From contig SJOL01006726.1 of NCBI GenBank assembly GCA_004794785.1, positions 209,627 to 273,626 on the forward strand: a stretch of 64,000 bases of DNA. Reading direction: 5' to 3'. Source of the stretch: Opisthorchis felineus (taxonomy: Eukaryota > Platyhelminthes > Trematoda > Opisthorchiida > Opisthorchiidae). Every line of letters starts with the position of its first letter. Position 1 is the first letter of the stretch. The position numbers and the translations under genes are program-made. The notes beneath the pieces are model-generated. The model made no database searches. It worked only from the letters and a program-made list of their open reading frames with translations, and had not been told where the DNA came from. Of the stretch, positions 22,690 to 35,139 are shown in pieces.

Positions 22690-23150
22690 GAGAATTCTTT
22701 CTTCAAGAGAAGCTAATTCATGCTGAACAGCTGAGAAACGCTGATACAGCTGCTTCACTAATCGTCAGCAGTGCGCAACTCACGAAACTCTAGTAGGAAG
22801 ACTTGAATCCGCGACCTCCATCAATCACAGAAACATCACGTGGTCACGTGTTTATCGACCTTGTGATTGGCTCTATGGGTAGCTCAATCAAAAAACAATT
22901 TCACGAGTTGAGTGACGCTTCTATCTAGGAAGCCGTCACTCGAGGAGCCGGTCGATCAACACGTGATGCAGTTTCCGTGACTGAAGCACGAGTGACGCCG
23001 TATCCTGTCTAAGTGCGGATTATTAGCCGAACGGTTAGGTGTTCCAACTACTAGCCGCGGGGAGATCGCGGGTTCGAAACTCCCTACTGGAATTCATAAG
23101 ATGCACAATCCCCAATAAGGCGGACGTTTCAGCGCAGACTAACTTCACTT
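22690..23150. repeat. Rep-A head-to-head inverted pair
   Basis: 22690-22890 is Rep-A on the minus strand (shortened around the HHR, with stem II deleted). 22905-23150 is Rep-A on the plus strand with a clear internal pol III-type promoter: A box tagccgaacggttagg at 23024-23039 and B box ggttcgaaactcc at 23071-23083. The HHR of the plus copy is lost. This is the clearest promoter among Rep-A copies. Confidence 0.7.
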
Positions 23151-23499
23151 AAACGAGGAATTTTTTTATTAAAATATACAGATCTACGCTTGGAAGACGA
23201 CTCGGAAACGAGGAAAAACCCACAAGATACAAAGAAGGTGATCGGATCGTCATATTTGCTTTCTGTTCAAATATCAAGTCTACATTTTCAAATGAATACA
23301 TATCATGGTTCTTTACAACTTGTTGCAGGAAACAAAATTCCATCAGTGTAAATTTTAACTGAATGACAAAGCCACCAAGGTTTCCTTCATGGTAAATGAA
23401 ACTCTAAGTATGTCTCAGTTCGAGATCTTTCTGGGTTGAATTTTTGGGCTCCAAAAAAAACGGAATGAAACGAAACCGTGGATAAAATATGGCTTCAGT

Positions 23500-23625
23500 T
23501 AGAACATTGGGGTGATGGAAACTACTGGACCGCATCTACCTGATGATGTCTAAGAAGGGCGAAACTAGTCTCGGGCTATCGAAGTACTTTAAGCAACCTT
23601 ATGAGTAGTGTGTTACGCCTAACTA
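23500..23625 (+). repeat. Rep-D retrozyme-like repeat, HHR part
   Basis: Rod region with 3' arm CAACCTTATG at 23594-23603 and a weakened 5' arm near 23505-23514, then gagtagtgtgttacg as in other copies. Confidence 0.65.
23534..23576 (+). ncRNA. Hammerhead ribozyme motif in Rep-D, both core boxes intact
   Basis: CTGATGA at 23540-23546 and GAAAC at 23561-23565 are both intact, with stem III AC/GT, loop TA and triplet GTC at 23568-23570. Stem II retains only two pairs and stem I has mismatches at its core end. This copy preserves the conserved core bases but not the helices. Confidence 0.55.
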
Positions 23626-24630
23626 TCACGAATACTTCAGCTTTCATGTACTATTAGGTTTTGCATCATAGTCATATCCCAATACATAGTTCATTTTCTG
23701 TGGAAAATGTTGCCTTTATTTATGTGGGGCAAGCCTCTGGTTTCAGGACAAGGCTGCTCTTTGTCAGAATCGTCTGGTCCTTGACAAACGAGCTCACGTT
23801 TCGTCATTTCTGGTTAGCTTACCCGTTTCGAACCAGGTACTACATCTGAGAATAGCTTATAAATAGTGCGCCTATAATCCGCTGATCAGTATACCCTTTT
23901 TGCAGTGTGGTTTTATAGGCTGAATTTGCCCACTTGTTTCTCATGAGTACAATTCACTCCTTGATGCTCTACCCGATGTATGAAGTGAGATGATATTCGC
24001 AGATGAAACTCTTACCCGGAGATTCATTCAGCTGGGCTTTCATCTAGCCAGACCTTACTTTATCTAGGTGAGGATTCAGTTGGCAAAAAATTGACTTTGT
24101 ACATTTTTTCCTTCGAATTGTTGCCTAGGCAGAGATTTTTAAAACCATCGGATGTCCTACACAAAGTCATCAAGACCGTCTCAATCAAAGAGGTGATTCG
24201 TGGGAAGTTTTCTTCATAGAGGGATGACCTAGATGAACATTAGTTTTGCTCACTCAAATGTTCTCTAACATGCGTAGACACCCACTTTCCGGGGGTGACG
24301 TTGCGTAATACCCAAGGGAGAAATTCAGTCCTTTTCCTAATTTCAATACTAGATCCCGAAGAAAACAAGTTTTTTTCACACCGTGGAATTTTCTTCCAAA
24401 ATGATGCTTTGTTGATAGCCAGGAGAAAAAGGTCAACTTGAGGAGGCGGGAGAATAGACGTAAGATAACGTAAAACCATTCGAAAGACGCTTGTCGATTA
24501 TCGTACTGAGATGTATTCAAAAAACGACAATATACTTGTGCACAATTGACTTGGGTACCGGAAACTGTGTAACCAAGAAAAAACGACTGTACAATCTTAA
24601 AGAATGATAGGAATTTACCATTACTTGTGT
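23626..24630. other. No recognisable feature
   Basis: No convincing exon, repeat or RNA gene seen. Confidence 0.35.
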
Positions 24631-24635
24631 TTTAA

Positions 24636-24840
24636 ACAGGCGCCTCAGGATCAAAGGATGTCAGAGGAACATGGACGACGTCATAAATTTTTCGGACTGG
24701 GGCGGGCCTTTGAAATCTCGCCAATTTTTCACTCGGAGTTTGTAACAAAGGAAGAAATATAGGGTATCGTTCATTTAAAACGGATTCTATTTTTTCAGCT
24801 ACCTTGGTACTGATATTTATCTCACAACTGCACACAGTTA
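24636..24840 (-). CDS. Possible exon with stop codon, unrecognised protein
   Basis: A minus-strand frame reads through to a TAA with a protein-like composition (for example TKVAEKIESVLNERYPIF and KIYDVVHVPLTSFDPEAPV). A weak acceptor could be atcag near 24813. If so, its phase would fit the exon ending at 33357, making it a candidate alternative last exon, but this is speculative. The 5' boundary is uncertain. Confidence 0.25.
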
Positions 24841-25081
24841 AGCTATTTTCATCCTTATTGCGTCGAAAACATCTCAAAACGTTTCATCGCCCAGGGTGGT
24901 GGATTGGCTGGTTGTACGAACGGACATATCGTCCTCATAGTCCGACATGTTGTCCAGTTGGCATCAGGCATTATCCGTCGGAAAAGTTTACCTCTTCTCA
25001 GGTGTGTTCCTCAGAACTGCCAACTTCAAAGACATTGTTTTCATCTTGGGCTTTAAATGGGGCGGTTTGCGTTCAGATTTA

Positions 25082-27715
25082 AAAATTCTGTTGTATCTGT
25101 CAAGCACGATTCATTCATAGGGAGTCGCTTGGCATATTAGCGCTGCAGAGACAGGTGTCTACTAAGGGGTTCTCTTTCGTAAATCGTACGCCATAACACA
25201 TTCAAATAGGGTCGCTCTATCTAATTTTCAATAATCGTTTTTTTATCCTATGTTTGTAAATTCATTTGCTGCAGTGGGCGCATTTCAGCTCTTGCATTGG
25301 TCTGAGAAAGTTCGGTGAATTGACACGATATGTCTTTCGCCGGTTCCGGTTTTTATGTATGCTTGCAGTTCAAGCCGATTTTGACAAGATGACCAGTTTG
25401 CCCGAGCTCCATCCTACCTGTTTAGCGCGCATGCTTCCTAATCGTAACCGACTTCGAAACACATGTTCTCAAGCAATCTGACTATTTATTCACTGTTTGG
25501 CATTCTTTCGTTTCCACCTTCCCTTTGCTTTGAAAGCTGAAGTTTTTTTATTTTCTGGGTGCACATAAACCTTGGTTTCACCGTACTGTGCGTTTTGCAA
25601 GTTTCCGTCATCACCGTGTTTATGGGACATCATCAGGCTGTGGGCGAATAAACCTCGTGAACTATTCCGGGTTTTCAACTCTCAGTAAACGTACACTTCT
25701 GCAGGCAGTTGGATTCTCGCAACGAAATTCTAGCGAATTATGTAAATGTCCTTCACAATAAGGGGGCACACTTGGTGCTATCTTGTCAAACACGCATATC
25801 AACAGTATAACATTTGTCCGGCAGCATGAAAGAATGACTGCGATTTTCCCGTATTTGACCTTTTAGCGATGCCCGGAAGTTACTCCTCTGGTTCTGCGAT
25901 GAAGGGTAGCCAAAGACATACAGGTTTCGTAATTTAGCCATGTGGCAATTTACGCCAATTGTTATGGCAGATTTACATGGAATATTCCTACAGTTTCAAC
26001 AAGAACACAGTGACAAATACCATTGCTTTCTGGGTTTCACCATCAGGTCAGTGCATTTCTGATGGCTAAAATAAGAGTAAATAATGAAGTGAACAACGAA
26101 GATTGGTCACTAAATTAGAAGACCGATGAGTAGTTGTCAGTGCATCCTACGCTGCATCTAACTGGATGCTGTGAGATGGTATGGAGGGCCACTGAGCGAC
26201 TAGGTCGATCGATTCCTGTCACATGACCTAAACACATTCAGCGCTCGTACGAATTGCAGTTATCTAGATCTTTCCCTCGGAAAGCAGTATCAAAACATTG
26301 GCTTACATTGCATTTTTTTATATTTGTAATTACGACACCGGAAGTAAATATATGATTGACAGAAAGGACCAGTAAGAACGCACTGGTGAAGAACGAAATG
26401 GATACCCAATCATACGAATGAGAAAGATGAGTTTAGTAAAATACCTCCAACTTCCTACCTCAAAGTGACGTAGTTTACGGGAAACCATAGATAGGAACGC
26501 TGAATTGGTGATTGTTCACACTAAAAGACCACATTATAGGGGCAGCAAAATCTGTACAATAATCAATAACTTTTTAGTGTTAAGGTTTTGAAAGTATGCT
26601 CATTCGGTAAAACAGTAGTAAGAAATTCAAGCAAAAATTGAGCCATAGTGGAGAAGGCAAGGATATGCAGTAGCCTGAATGAGATCACAAATACGCACTG
26701 TGCGAACCTGAGGATAGATGTCCTAGGATGGAACATGCAACTGTGGACTCTCACTTACCGGAAATGTGTTGTGCCGACTGAGCTACGGCGCATACTGCTC
26801 CAAGTATACTTCGGTCCCAAACTCCTCCTCTCTAGTAAGGAGAGAACAGCGGGTTCGAGTCCCATCCGAGTATGTGTTGCTGTATTTATGTCGTTTGTAA
26901 CATGCGTCACTGAAGTGTCAAATTTTTTTGTATATATGCAACCTCCGCAAAAAGCGACGTCTTTAGGGAAACAGGCACTTTGAAGATCCAAAGATTTAGT
27001 TCCAGGTAGAAAACATATTGATTGGGTCTCCAGGTATGCCTTCTTTCCACACTCAGATTTCCTGGATCATGCGTTCTCGATGGATATTCTCTGATGATAT
27101 CTTGGAAATCCTAAATTTTATGACTAGAAAGTATGTTTGAAGTGATACATGCCTTTCAGGACAACTTATTTATTCATTGGAGCGCTTTAGGATCCTTGAC
27201 GAGCCAAGTCAAGGAAACTGTAAAAGAGCTGGAAGCCTTATCATGGAAAACAGCTCCACGAATTTGAAACTACTGTGGGTTTCCATAGAAAACGCACCTT
27301 CGGTAACCCTGACAAGTTTGGCATTCTCTTCTACGAGAGAACACATGCACTGAAGCGAGTTAAAGTGGTATTTTTAAGCATATCTGCGGCACAAACCGAA
27401 AGCTAATTAAAAATATTTGAAGTGGTTTCTCAAGTATTTTTTTGAAGCAGAAGTGGGTACAAAAACCGTGAAGAACGGGTAAGACAACAGTGGCCTTGCG
27501 TGTTTATCACTGGTTGCCTTCTTGAGTAATTTTCATATGGTATTTGTACAGTACACATATTAAGACAACAAAAAAATGGGCCGGTGAAAAATACCCAGCT
27601 CCTTCAACGTGGACAAGTAGTCGCATTTCGCTGTTACGGATGTAGATGGGATTTAGTTGAGTCATCCGTCAAATTGAAATCAGTGTGCAAACGACAGTGT
27701 TTTGCGGATTCCGTC
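25082..27715. other. Mostly anonymous; tRNA-like promoter remnant near 26760-26860
   Basis: On the minus strand near 26765-26790 the text reads gccgtagctcagtcggcac, a good tRNA-type A box. On the plus strand near 26850-26863 the text gggttcgagtccc resembles a B box. They do not form one cloverleaf, so these look like two facing fragments of tRNA-derived repeats. Nothing else was recognised in this stretch. Confidence 0.3.
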
Positions 27716-28092
27716 CAGTATGGATTCAAGTAGGACTCAGGCTTGACGGAAACTCGAGACTGTACCTACCTGATGACCCCGAAGTGGAATGGCGCTACCT
27801 GTCGTGGGCTGCCGAGGAGTCTTCGGCAACCTTATGAGTGGTGTCGTACGCGTAGAAAACCTAATGAGATATCTCGAGTATCGTACTACGTGAAACATGA
27901 GGCGGACTGGCCCAGTGCGTTTAGTTGAAGGGAACCATCATGAACGAGAAACTCAGCTGGATGCAGTTCAGTCACCCGGTAAAACGAAATTCATGGCAAA
28001 TTCCGTTCTATTTGGGTTTAAGCGGAACGTAAGGTTGACAGAAACTCCGGGACTGCGGCTGCCGGATGAGCAAAACATTGGGAGTAGATTCC
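27716..28092 (+). repeat. Rep-D partial tandem (one unit plus start of the next rod)
   Basis: The segment around 27736 (cttgacggaaactcgagac) recurs at 28028 (gttgacagaaactccggga), giving a unit length of about 292 bp. The first rod ends with CAACCTTATG at 27827-27836, followed by the whole body: ggcggactggcccagtgcg, gttgaagggaaccat, gaacgagaaactcagctgg. The first HHR keeps CTGATGA (27770-27776) but has lost GAAA. The second has neither box intact. Tandem residue of this kind is what rolling-circle or circular-RNA templates leave when copied. Confidence 0.7.
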
Positions 28093-28439
28093 TTCAAGAA
28101 AGTGCAGCTTGTGGCTTTCTTTTCAGCAGGTAGCCCCCTCCTTGAACACAAACTCACGTCACTGTTTTCCAAAATATACTGAAAATTGTCTAGAATTTAG
28201 GCCAAATATTTTCTGATCACCTTCATTGTAGACAGCAACCTAATTGTTAACCATGCTTCTGATTGCCCTACAAACATCCTAACATATTTCAAACCTCAAA
28301 AATGAAGGGAAGAAAGGGGTCTTGTGCTAGTCGATCGGTATTCCGGAACTTTCGGCTATTCAGTATGAATAGAAACTAACCGCTGAAATCGACTGGCTAC
28401 TACACTGTGCGACTTTCTTGACCAAACACATCTTTGAAG

Positions 28440-28560
28440 GTGGACTGCGTCAACAACAGTCAACAACCTGATGAAGCGCAAGTAAGACAAAACCGATCAT
28501 AGGCTGTCCAAGAGTTTTCAGCAGTTTTATGAGTAGTGCATTACGTTTCGCAACCTCTTT
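28440..28560 (+). repeat. Rep-D fragment with eroded HHR
   Basis: CTGATGA is intact at 28468-28474, but the GAAAC box reads AAAAC and the triplet reads ATC. The downstream match aggctgtccaagagttttca and ttatgagtagtgcattacg identifies the family. Confidence 0.5.
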
Positions 28561-29212
28561 AAGATACCTCCTCAAGACCTCACGGTGTCGATCTCGCAAA
28601 ACGAAGGGCGCTGTTGTTCCTAAAGTAACTCATGAGCTTCAAGTGAACCGTAGTGTTCTAAACGAACCACACAGTGGTGAGGAAGGATGCCCCAAAACTG
28701 CCCGAACAAAAACCTACGCCCCCTGAAACCCAATTCAATTTTTTTGACCATAAAAAGTGCATGAAGTGCGGCGTCACACCAAACAGTATGATGATGATCA
28801 TATCTAAATGTGCCTCCTAGTACCGTCCTACAGTATCGGTCAAGTCATGTGGAAGATCCTTCCAGGCATCAGTTGGAATACGGAAGCCTTAATGTGAAGT
28901 TTTTCCTCGAATCAGTTCACTTCCCTCTTTGGAGGGTGTGCAGCTGCACAAAACCACAAATGTCTGTGGGCAATTCGAACCACTGGCCTTTCATAAGAGG
29001 ATGGGAATTTGCCGATAGTGATATTATGCCTTCTTAGAACATTTTTGTATCGCACACTTGTCAGCTGGCTTTGTATTCACAGATAAATTCTCGTGTAATT
29101 ATCTGGCCTGATGGAAAGGTTGTTATATATATATAACTATGCTGTCATTCTCAGTAGCTTTCTAGGTCTCCACATGTCTACACCGGTAATTGTAAATCCA
29201 GTTTACAATAAA

Positions 29213-29975
29213 GATTTCATCCTGTCAGGGAAGTCAATCTATGCTGAAAATCCGAGAAGCACTATAGAACTGTTTCATCGTTTTTGGGAATCATCCGCAA
29301 TGCTCATCTCACCAAACACCGGGTAGCATCGAACCCGCGACTTTCTGGCCAGTGGTTGAGTACCTGACCGTTTGGCCACAAGTATCTGATCGCCAGTGTG
29401 ATTAGCTCTCACTCACACAGCGCCACTCATCTTTCAGTAACGGAGACCATATCGCGTGTTAACTGGCTTTTTGGGTAACGACTTCTCCGAAAGAAGTTTC
29501 ACACATCCAGTAAATTCTTCCTTCCTGTGAGTTGCATATTGGATCATGATGCCTACTTGGAAGGAAGAGATTACATTTAGGCCTCGTTTTCCCGTAATCC
29601 TGCCTATTGGGGTGGAGGCAATCCTAACAACTTATTCCTGCTGAATTTTCTCGAGTTCAGACAATATGTATGTTGGTATCCACGTCCCTATCGATTAATC
29701 GTTTCATCTTTGACCCTAGCAAGACTGTGCTAGGGCTAATGAGGGGCGGGTTTTCGACAGTATATCTCCCCGGCGGCGGTCATCTGGCACATGACGAGAC
29801 CAAGTTACCCCAAGCTCTACCAGCACATCTTGGCAGGCCTCTTCCTGTAAGCAATGCCAATTTATGCAGAAAATTCCAAAAGCACTATAGAGTTGTCCGA
29901 CTCCTATTCGGTCTCATCAGCCCTGCACTCCTCACGATTCTTCGGGAAGAATCGAACCCGCAAAATTCGCGCTAG
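29213..29975 (-). repeat. Two Rep-A copies, minus strand (29213-29545 and 29845-29975)
   Basis: The first is near full length; its HHR has CGGATGA in place of CTGATGA, GAAAC intact, and CTA in place of GTA. The second keeps tail and HHR remnant (CTGATGA intact, GAAAC lost). Between them (29546-29844) nothing was recognised. Confidence 0.6.
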
Positions 29976-30089
29976 TAAGTGGGGGAGGAATCTCACAAAA
30001 GGTAGAATAACCCTCAAGACGACGGAGCCTGCAACCTAAGAAGCCGCAATTTGGGAAGCCACTTGACCATTTGATGTAAAATACCTGAG

Positions 30090-31062
30090 TAAGGGATGAG
30101 TAGCGCAGTGTCCTGTCGAACTGCGAGTTTGTCAACAACCGAGAGGTCGAGAGTTCCAAACTCTGTTGAGTTTAATCAGGCACGCTCTGTTCATGATTCC
30201 CAATGGGGATGGAAAAGCTGTAGAATGCTTCTCGGCTTTTCAACATGGGCTTACTTGAGTTACAAGATGTAATGTCGACTGTTTCAAAATCTCGTCACAC
30301 TGCCAAAACACTTCGGAGAGGGCCAGAATTATCACGCTAGCGAAGACATACAAGCTGGTACTTGGTGACTCGAACGATATTTTGGTGGCTGCCATGGATA
30401 GATAGGTGGACAAAATCATGCGCAATGCTGCACTTGGTTCCAACTAAGGATTTTGGAACAAACTTTGGGAACAACGATGGAAAGATCTTACTTTCGACTC
30501 TATGAGTAAGATTTAGTGGGCTTTTTCGCGGCATCCGGAAACTACCAGGTGGGAAGTCGCGAGTTCAAGACTCCATGGAGTTTCTTGGGATGCGCCTTGC
30601 TGATTATTCCTAATAAGGGAGAAACAGCTTCTCGGTTATTCAGCATAGATGAGCTCTCCTTACAGGACAAAATCTTCACAAAACTTCCAGAATCTCCTCA
30701 CACTACCGACAGTCTTTAGGTAGCTCAGAGCAGGAATAAAATTCACCCGATGAGTGAGCTTTCCATTTGGGAAGTTGTTGCTCGAGGAGCCAATCAACAT
30801 GTGCGACCATATGGCATGGACCTCGTGATTGAAGGATGACTTCGTTATATACCGTTTAAGTGCGAGTTAATCACGCTGCTGATCAGCCACTGGTGGCTAA
30901 ACGGTTAAGAATTCAAACTTGTACCTTGGAGATCGCGGATTGGTGACTCCGTGGAGTTTCGTGGGATACGAACCGCTGATGATCGCCAAAAAGGGCGGGG
31001 CAGCTGTACAGTGCTTTTCGGCTTTTTAGCATGGACTGACTTGACCTTTACCGATCAGGTAT
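30090..31062 (+). repeat. Cluster of three Rep-A copies, plus strand
   Basis: Copies lie at about 30090-30262, 30535-30715 and 30745-31062, all in the same orientation and separated by short unrelated sequence. The last is nearly complete with head, A box (near 30893-30908), B-box region and HHR. The HHR of the last copy has CTGATGA intact at 30972-30978 but GAAAC replaced by a G-rich run. The middle copy has CTGATTA and an intact GAAAC but has lost the cleavage triplet. Confidence 0.65.
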
Positions 31063-31727
31063 GGACATTTGGATGAAAGCATTGTTTTTAGTCATTTTTG
31101 TGATCTTCTCCGGATAATTGATTTATTTCAGTATTTTCCTTACACAGTTTATACGTCTTAAGGTAATGTGATTCGTTTCCCTCTGGAAAGCCGCGTATTC
31201 TGCTGAGTTTGAAACGTTTCTCTTTTGCCCCTTTCCGATGCATCTACAATGGCTATTCTATACCCCTAAAGATGGAGGACTCCCTGTGATTTCTTTATTC
31301 GGGTTTGTTGGGTCCTACATTCCGATAGCATTTGTACTCTGGAGTTCCGAAATGCAAGTCCAGAGTAGTTCCGTTGATTCCTCAAAGCGCGATGAACGAA
31401 TCAGACTTACAAGTGAGCAAGTCTGCAGTTTTCAAAATTGAAATGTTTCCTAACCACAAAATCCCGACAGATAGCATCGCACGTTAACGACACAGGGACA
31501 TATACAGGGCCATTTTTGAGCTCTCAGGCATAACAGTCGGGCCGCTCAAAATGGAAGTACGTTTGACCATTCGACTGAGGTAACCTAGTAGCACGCACTG
31601 TTGAGGTGTTGATAGCGCCTTCATCTTCAAATTCGGAACGTTTAAATCCCGACACCATCAAACACGAGCACTACTCAGAAACACATATGAAATCGACGGT
31701 AATCTAAGAAGGCTCGGTAATCTTCAG

Positions 31728-32040
31728 CTGGGATTTCGTCTTGTAAGTGAAGCTGAGAAGCACTTTTTCATCCTTGTTGGAAATCCTCATCAGTGCGCAT
31801 CCGAGGAAACTCGGGAATCTCGTAACTTTCTGACAGGCGGTTAAACACTGAACCGTTTGGCCAAAAGCGGCTGAACAGTACTGTGATTAGCTTCTAGTTA
31901 GACAGGATAGAGCGCCAATCGCCCTTCAAACACAGAAACCACGTCACGTGTTCTCTTGTTGAAAGAAAGGCTCCTCGAGTGACGACTACTCTATGAGTTG
32001 TTACAAGCATCTTTTGAAATTATTCTTCCTCTGAGACAGC
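31728..32040 (-). repeat. Rep-A copy, near full length
   Basis: Minus-strand order of tail, HHR remnant, B/A region and head is complete. A deletion around the GAAAC-to-triplet segment removes the HHR stem III and cleavage site. Confidence 0.65.
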
Positions 32041-32639
32041 TATCGATTGAGTGAAATTTGATAAATTTTAATCAAACGTCGTATCCAATGGATCGCCTTT
32101 TCGGTGTGGACCAAACAAAATAAGCACGCCTAAACAGGAGGCGAGAGTTTCGTGTGGCAGCAGTGCAAAGCCATGTGGTTTAGTGAACCAGTTTCTCCAT
32201 ACGCGATTTACAGTTATTTACCCCATTCAAGTTTCACCTCTTTACCGGACTGATTGATAAGATCTCTTAGGCGGGTTGCTGTTCAGAAGCAATTCATTAA
32301 ATTCTGATTGACGTTTTGCATTTTTGGTTTGTGACTTGTCTAATAAGCAGTCGTTTCCCATCGTGCGCCAAAGGTACGGTTATGCACCTTTGAAAATTCA
32401 CTGCACTATATTGGTCCCAACAGGTGATAACAGAATGCTCCCCCGAGGAACGTTGCACTGTGGCTTCAAAGTGGCATAACTAAATCAAATCTTCTACCTT
32501 CCATATTTACGGTTTTTAACATCGTTGCGGCCGTGACGTGGTGCCATTGGTGCGATCGATCGATGTCTGGTGCTGATAAGCCATTCCAAGAGTGCCTATT
32601 TGATCTCTCTATAAAGTATAACAGAGGAAACTTCAGTCT

Positions 32640-33000
32640 TAGCGAAATACATTCATTTGCGAACAAATTTGGTTTTGCGAAAGGCTTACCTGGAACCCAG
32701 CTGAATCTCTCGTTTATGATGTTTCTAAGCAACTGAATGTGCTGCATCAGGCAACTTCATGTTTCAGTTGGTATTATATTCGAGATATAGCGATACATGC
32801 ACAGACGTAACACACTACTCATTAGGTTGCTTAAAGTTCTTCGACAGCCCACGACCGATTTCGTCCTTCTTGGGGCTCACCAGGTAGGCGCAGTCCCCGA
32901 GTTTCCGTCAACCTTATGTTCCAATTGAACCCAAATTGCACGAACTTAGCGAAGTACACTCGTCTGCAAAACAAATTTGGTTTTGCGAGAGACTCAGTCT
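32640..33000 (-). repeat. Rep-D partial tandem, minus strand
   Basis: Read on the minus strand, the body segment around 32973 recurs at 32665 (both contain aaatttggttttgcga on the plus strand), a spacing of about 308 bp. The rod between them has arms at 32918-32909 (CATAAGGTTG on the minus strand) and 32829-32820 (CAACCTAATG). This copy is one of the least eroded, covering more than one unit length. Confidence 0.75.
32847..32889 (-). ncRNA. Hammerhead ribozyme motif in Rep-D, best-folded copy
   Basis: Minus strand: stem I GCCTAC/GTGGGC fully paired with one G-U; core CTGGTGA (one substitution, A to G); stem II GCCC/GGAC with one mismatch; loop CAAGAA; GAAA intact; stem III with one G-U; triplet GTC. 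The single core change at an invariant adenine would be expected to cripple cleavage. Confidence 0.65.
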
Positions 33001-33356
33001 ATCCAAAATAAACATTCTCGTTGGATTTCAATTCAATAATTTGATCGATTGGAATTTGGGAATGAGTTCCGAAAAGGACAAACTAGAGGTGGCCTATGGA
33101 GACTTTACAAGTAGCATGTTATATGGTGATCCTAATTTTCAAAACAAAATATATAATCAACTAAACAATTTGGTCGGAGTTCTCGCGATTAGGAGGAAAT
33201 AGACCCTTGAACCCAAGGTGAACTCTGCCTCATCTGCTCCATTTCAGACCCACTGTAAACAATAAAAAAATCGAGTTTTGTTTCAAGAAACCCCATTGAC
33301 GAAACAGTGAGGTCGATTGGTATGAAGTAATTCATTCTCAAGTTCAAAGTTCTTAC

Positions 33357-33648
33357 CTTATTTCTTCGTTGAAAGCTTCAAGTGTCGTCCCCGACGTGCT
33401 TGGATCTGGTTGACATGAAGCATCAATCAGCAATTGCATTACCAAATTGTCAATGGGGATGGAAATGTCAAGGGTGACGTCACTCTGACCAACCATAAAC
33501 TGTTCCACCATGAGACGGAATTTGGGTGAAATGTCTGCGAACAACTGAGTACAATTGGACGGAGTGGAGGGGCGGCTTCGACTCCGTGAACCACAAAGGG
33601 TTTTGTTCAACTCGACCCCGAACAGCTCCAGTGCTTGGAAAATCTGGT
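33357..33648 (-). CDS. Putative exon 2 of a minus-strand gene
   Basis: On the minus strand an acceptor (ttctgcag) precedes 292 bp of open frame ending at a donor aag|gtaaga. The first two bases complete a codon with the single left-over base of the upstream exon (36255-35932), and the last two bases pair in phase with the exon at 13727-13448. The protein part has about 96 residues: a hydrophobic start (IFQALELFGVELNKTL), an SR-like patch (SRSRSRPSTPS) and a hydrophobic later part (ISIPIDNLVMQLLIDAS). No domain was recognised. Phase agreement on both sides is the main support. Confidence 0.6.
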
Positions 33649-35139
33649 CTGCAGAATAAAGGAACAAAAAGCAGGGTTGATCAGAACTCATAACCGTTAG
33701 GATTTGGAAACCAAGGTTAAGATGCAGGTCGTTCTATCCCGACAAACAAATTTGCTGAACCAAAAGTGTTCGAGATCTGTGTTCTATACCAGCTATATGC
33801 CCGCTGGAGAATGCTCCAGGAGAACAACAAGTCACCGATGAGGCTAAATTTGACATCCGCTAGTTTGGTTGAGACAGATTCATGAAATAGAAATCTATTT
33901 AGGTCGATGAACAGCCAAAAAATCACTTTTTTGACTGCGGCGAAAGTACATCTTAACGGAAATCTTCAATAGCGGGAATCAATGACAGCAAAAAGACGTT
34001 TTAAACTTCAGGCAGCACATGGAAGTTTAGGCGCACATTTAGGTAGCACGGGACAGTGAACGTAGACCATTTTGAAGATATCTGAATCACTCGGATGAGA
34101 ACCGTCCAAGTGCTCTTCTCCAGGAGCGATCCAAGGCACTGCTAGTTACCTAGAAAGTGCATAATCTGAAGATGTTAGCCTGTGATCTCTTCGAAAACTC
34201 AGTCAGTTTAAACTGATATCAACTCATGACTTGCACTCCCGGCCTCTTCAGTGTCGGCGTTGCGGGCAGACACAACACTTGGTGCAGTTTGTCCTTTCAC
34301 TCAGTGGCGATGCGTGAATGTTTACGCAACCATGTGGTGTCAGTTTTGCCGCAAACGCAATACTATTTTGGGCGAATTTCATAGGTTAACAATAGGTGGG
34401 TTTTGGTTGCACCTACCACAGGGCTTCTTACACAGAGGAAAATTTCAGGAAAGCTCAATGAAACTCGCTTGGCTCACTAAAACACTGGGTTTGGTTTGAG
34501 TCACAAGGCGAGGACTGAAGCATATTACGAACAGTCATTAATTTGTATACTGGTTTAATGCAGCACTGCAGTGATCTTCGTGCCCGACCAGACGTCTTTT
34601 GCTAAACTTCCATAATGGCCACATGGGCATGCAGAGTAAGTTTAGCGCCGAATTAAGACGCCACGCTTAACCAGCTAGGAACAGTCCCTGTTTGTTTACC
34701 ATCATTTAGGATTAGGTGAAGCCTAATGGGACGACGTGGTTGCCCAAACCAAAACAAAAATTTAGTAGGCTGTGTCGCCGATTATGGGGAATTCAGTAGA
34801 ACATTTGTGCTTGAAAGCAGACGGAAAGTAAACACTATTAAAGTGAAAAGGGTCGAAGTCAATCGAAAATATAACCGTCATGTTGATGTTCAGGTTTGCC
34901 GAAGTTCAGTCTGGTTCGCCAGTGGCTTCAAAGCATACATTTTCCGTCGGCTATGAAGCAGTCAAGTGTTCACCTTGGGTTGAAAGATCGGAGATCTGCA
35001 CATTGCGTGCTTTCCACGAACTTCTCGTAACACTACCGAAAGCGCCGAAAGCGCTTTGACAGCAACGCTGTACAAAATCCCTCCTAAGGTTTTATACAAG
35101 CAAGGCTGAAGAAATTCTCGTAATATTTGTCCAGATGTA
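33649..35139. other. Intron sequence, nothing recognised
   Basis: It lies between two putative exons of the minus-strand gene. No repeat family or exon was assigned. Confidence 0.4.

Noticed and set aside
26745..26880. Candidate tRNA gene
   Set aside because: The A-box-like and B-box-like motifs are on opposite strands and no cloverleaf can be drawn; more likely two SINE remnants.
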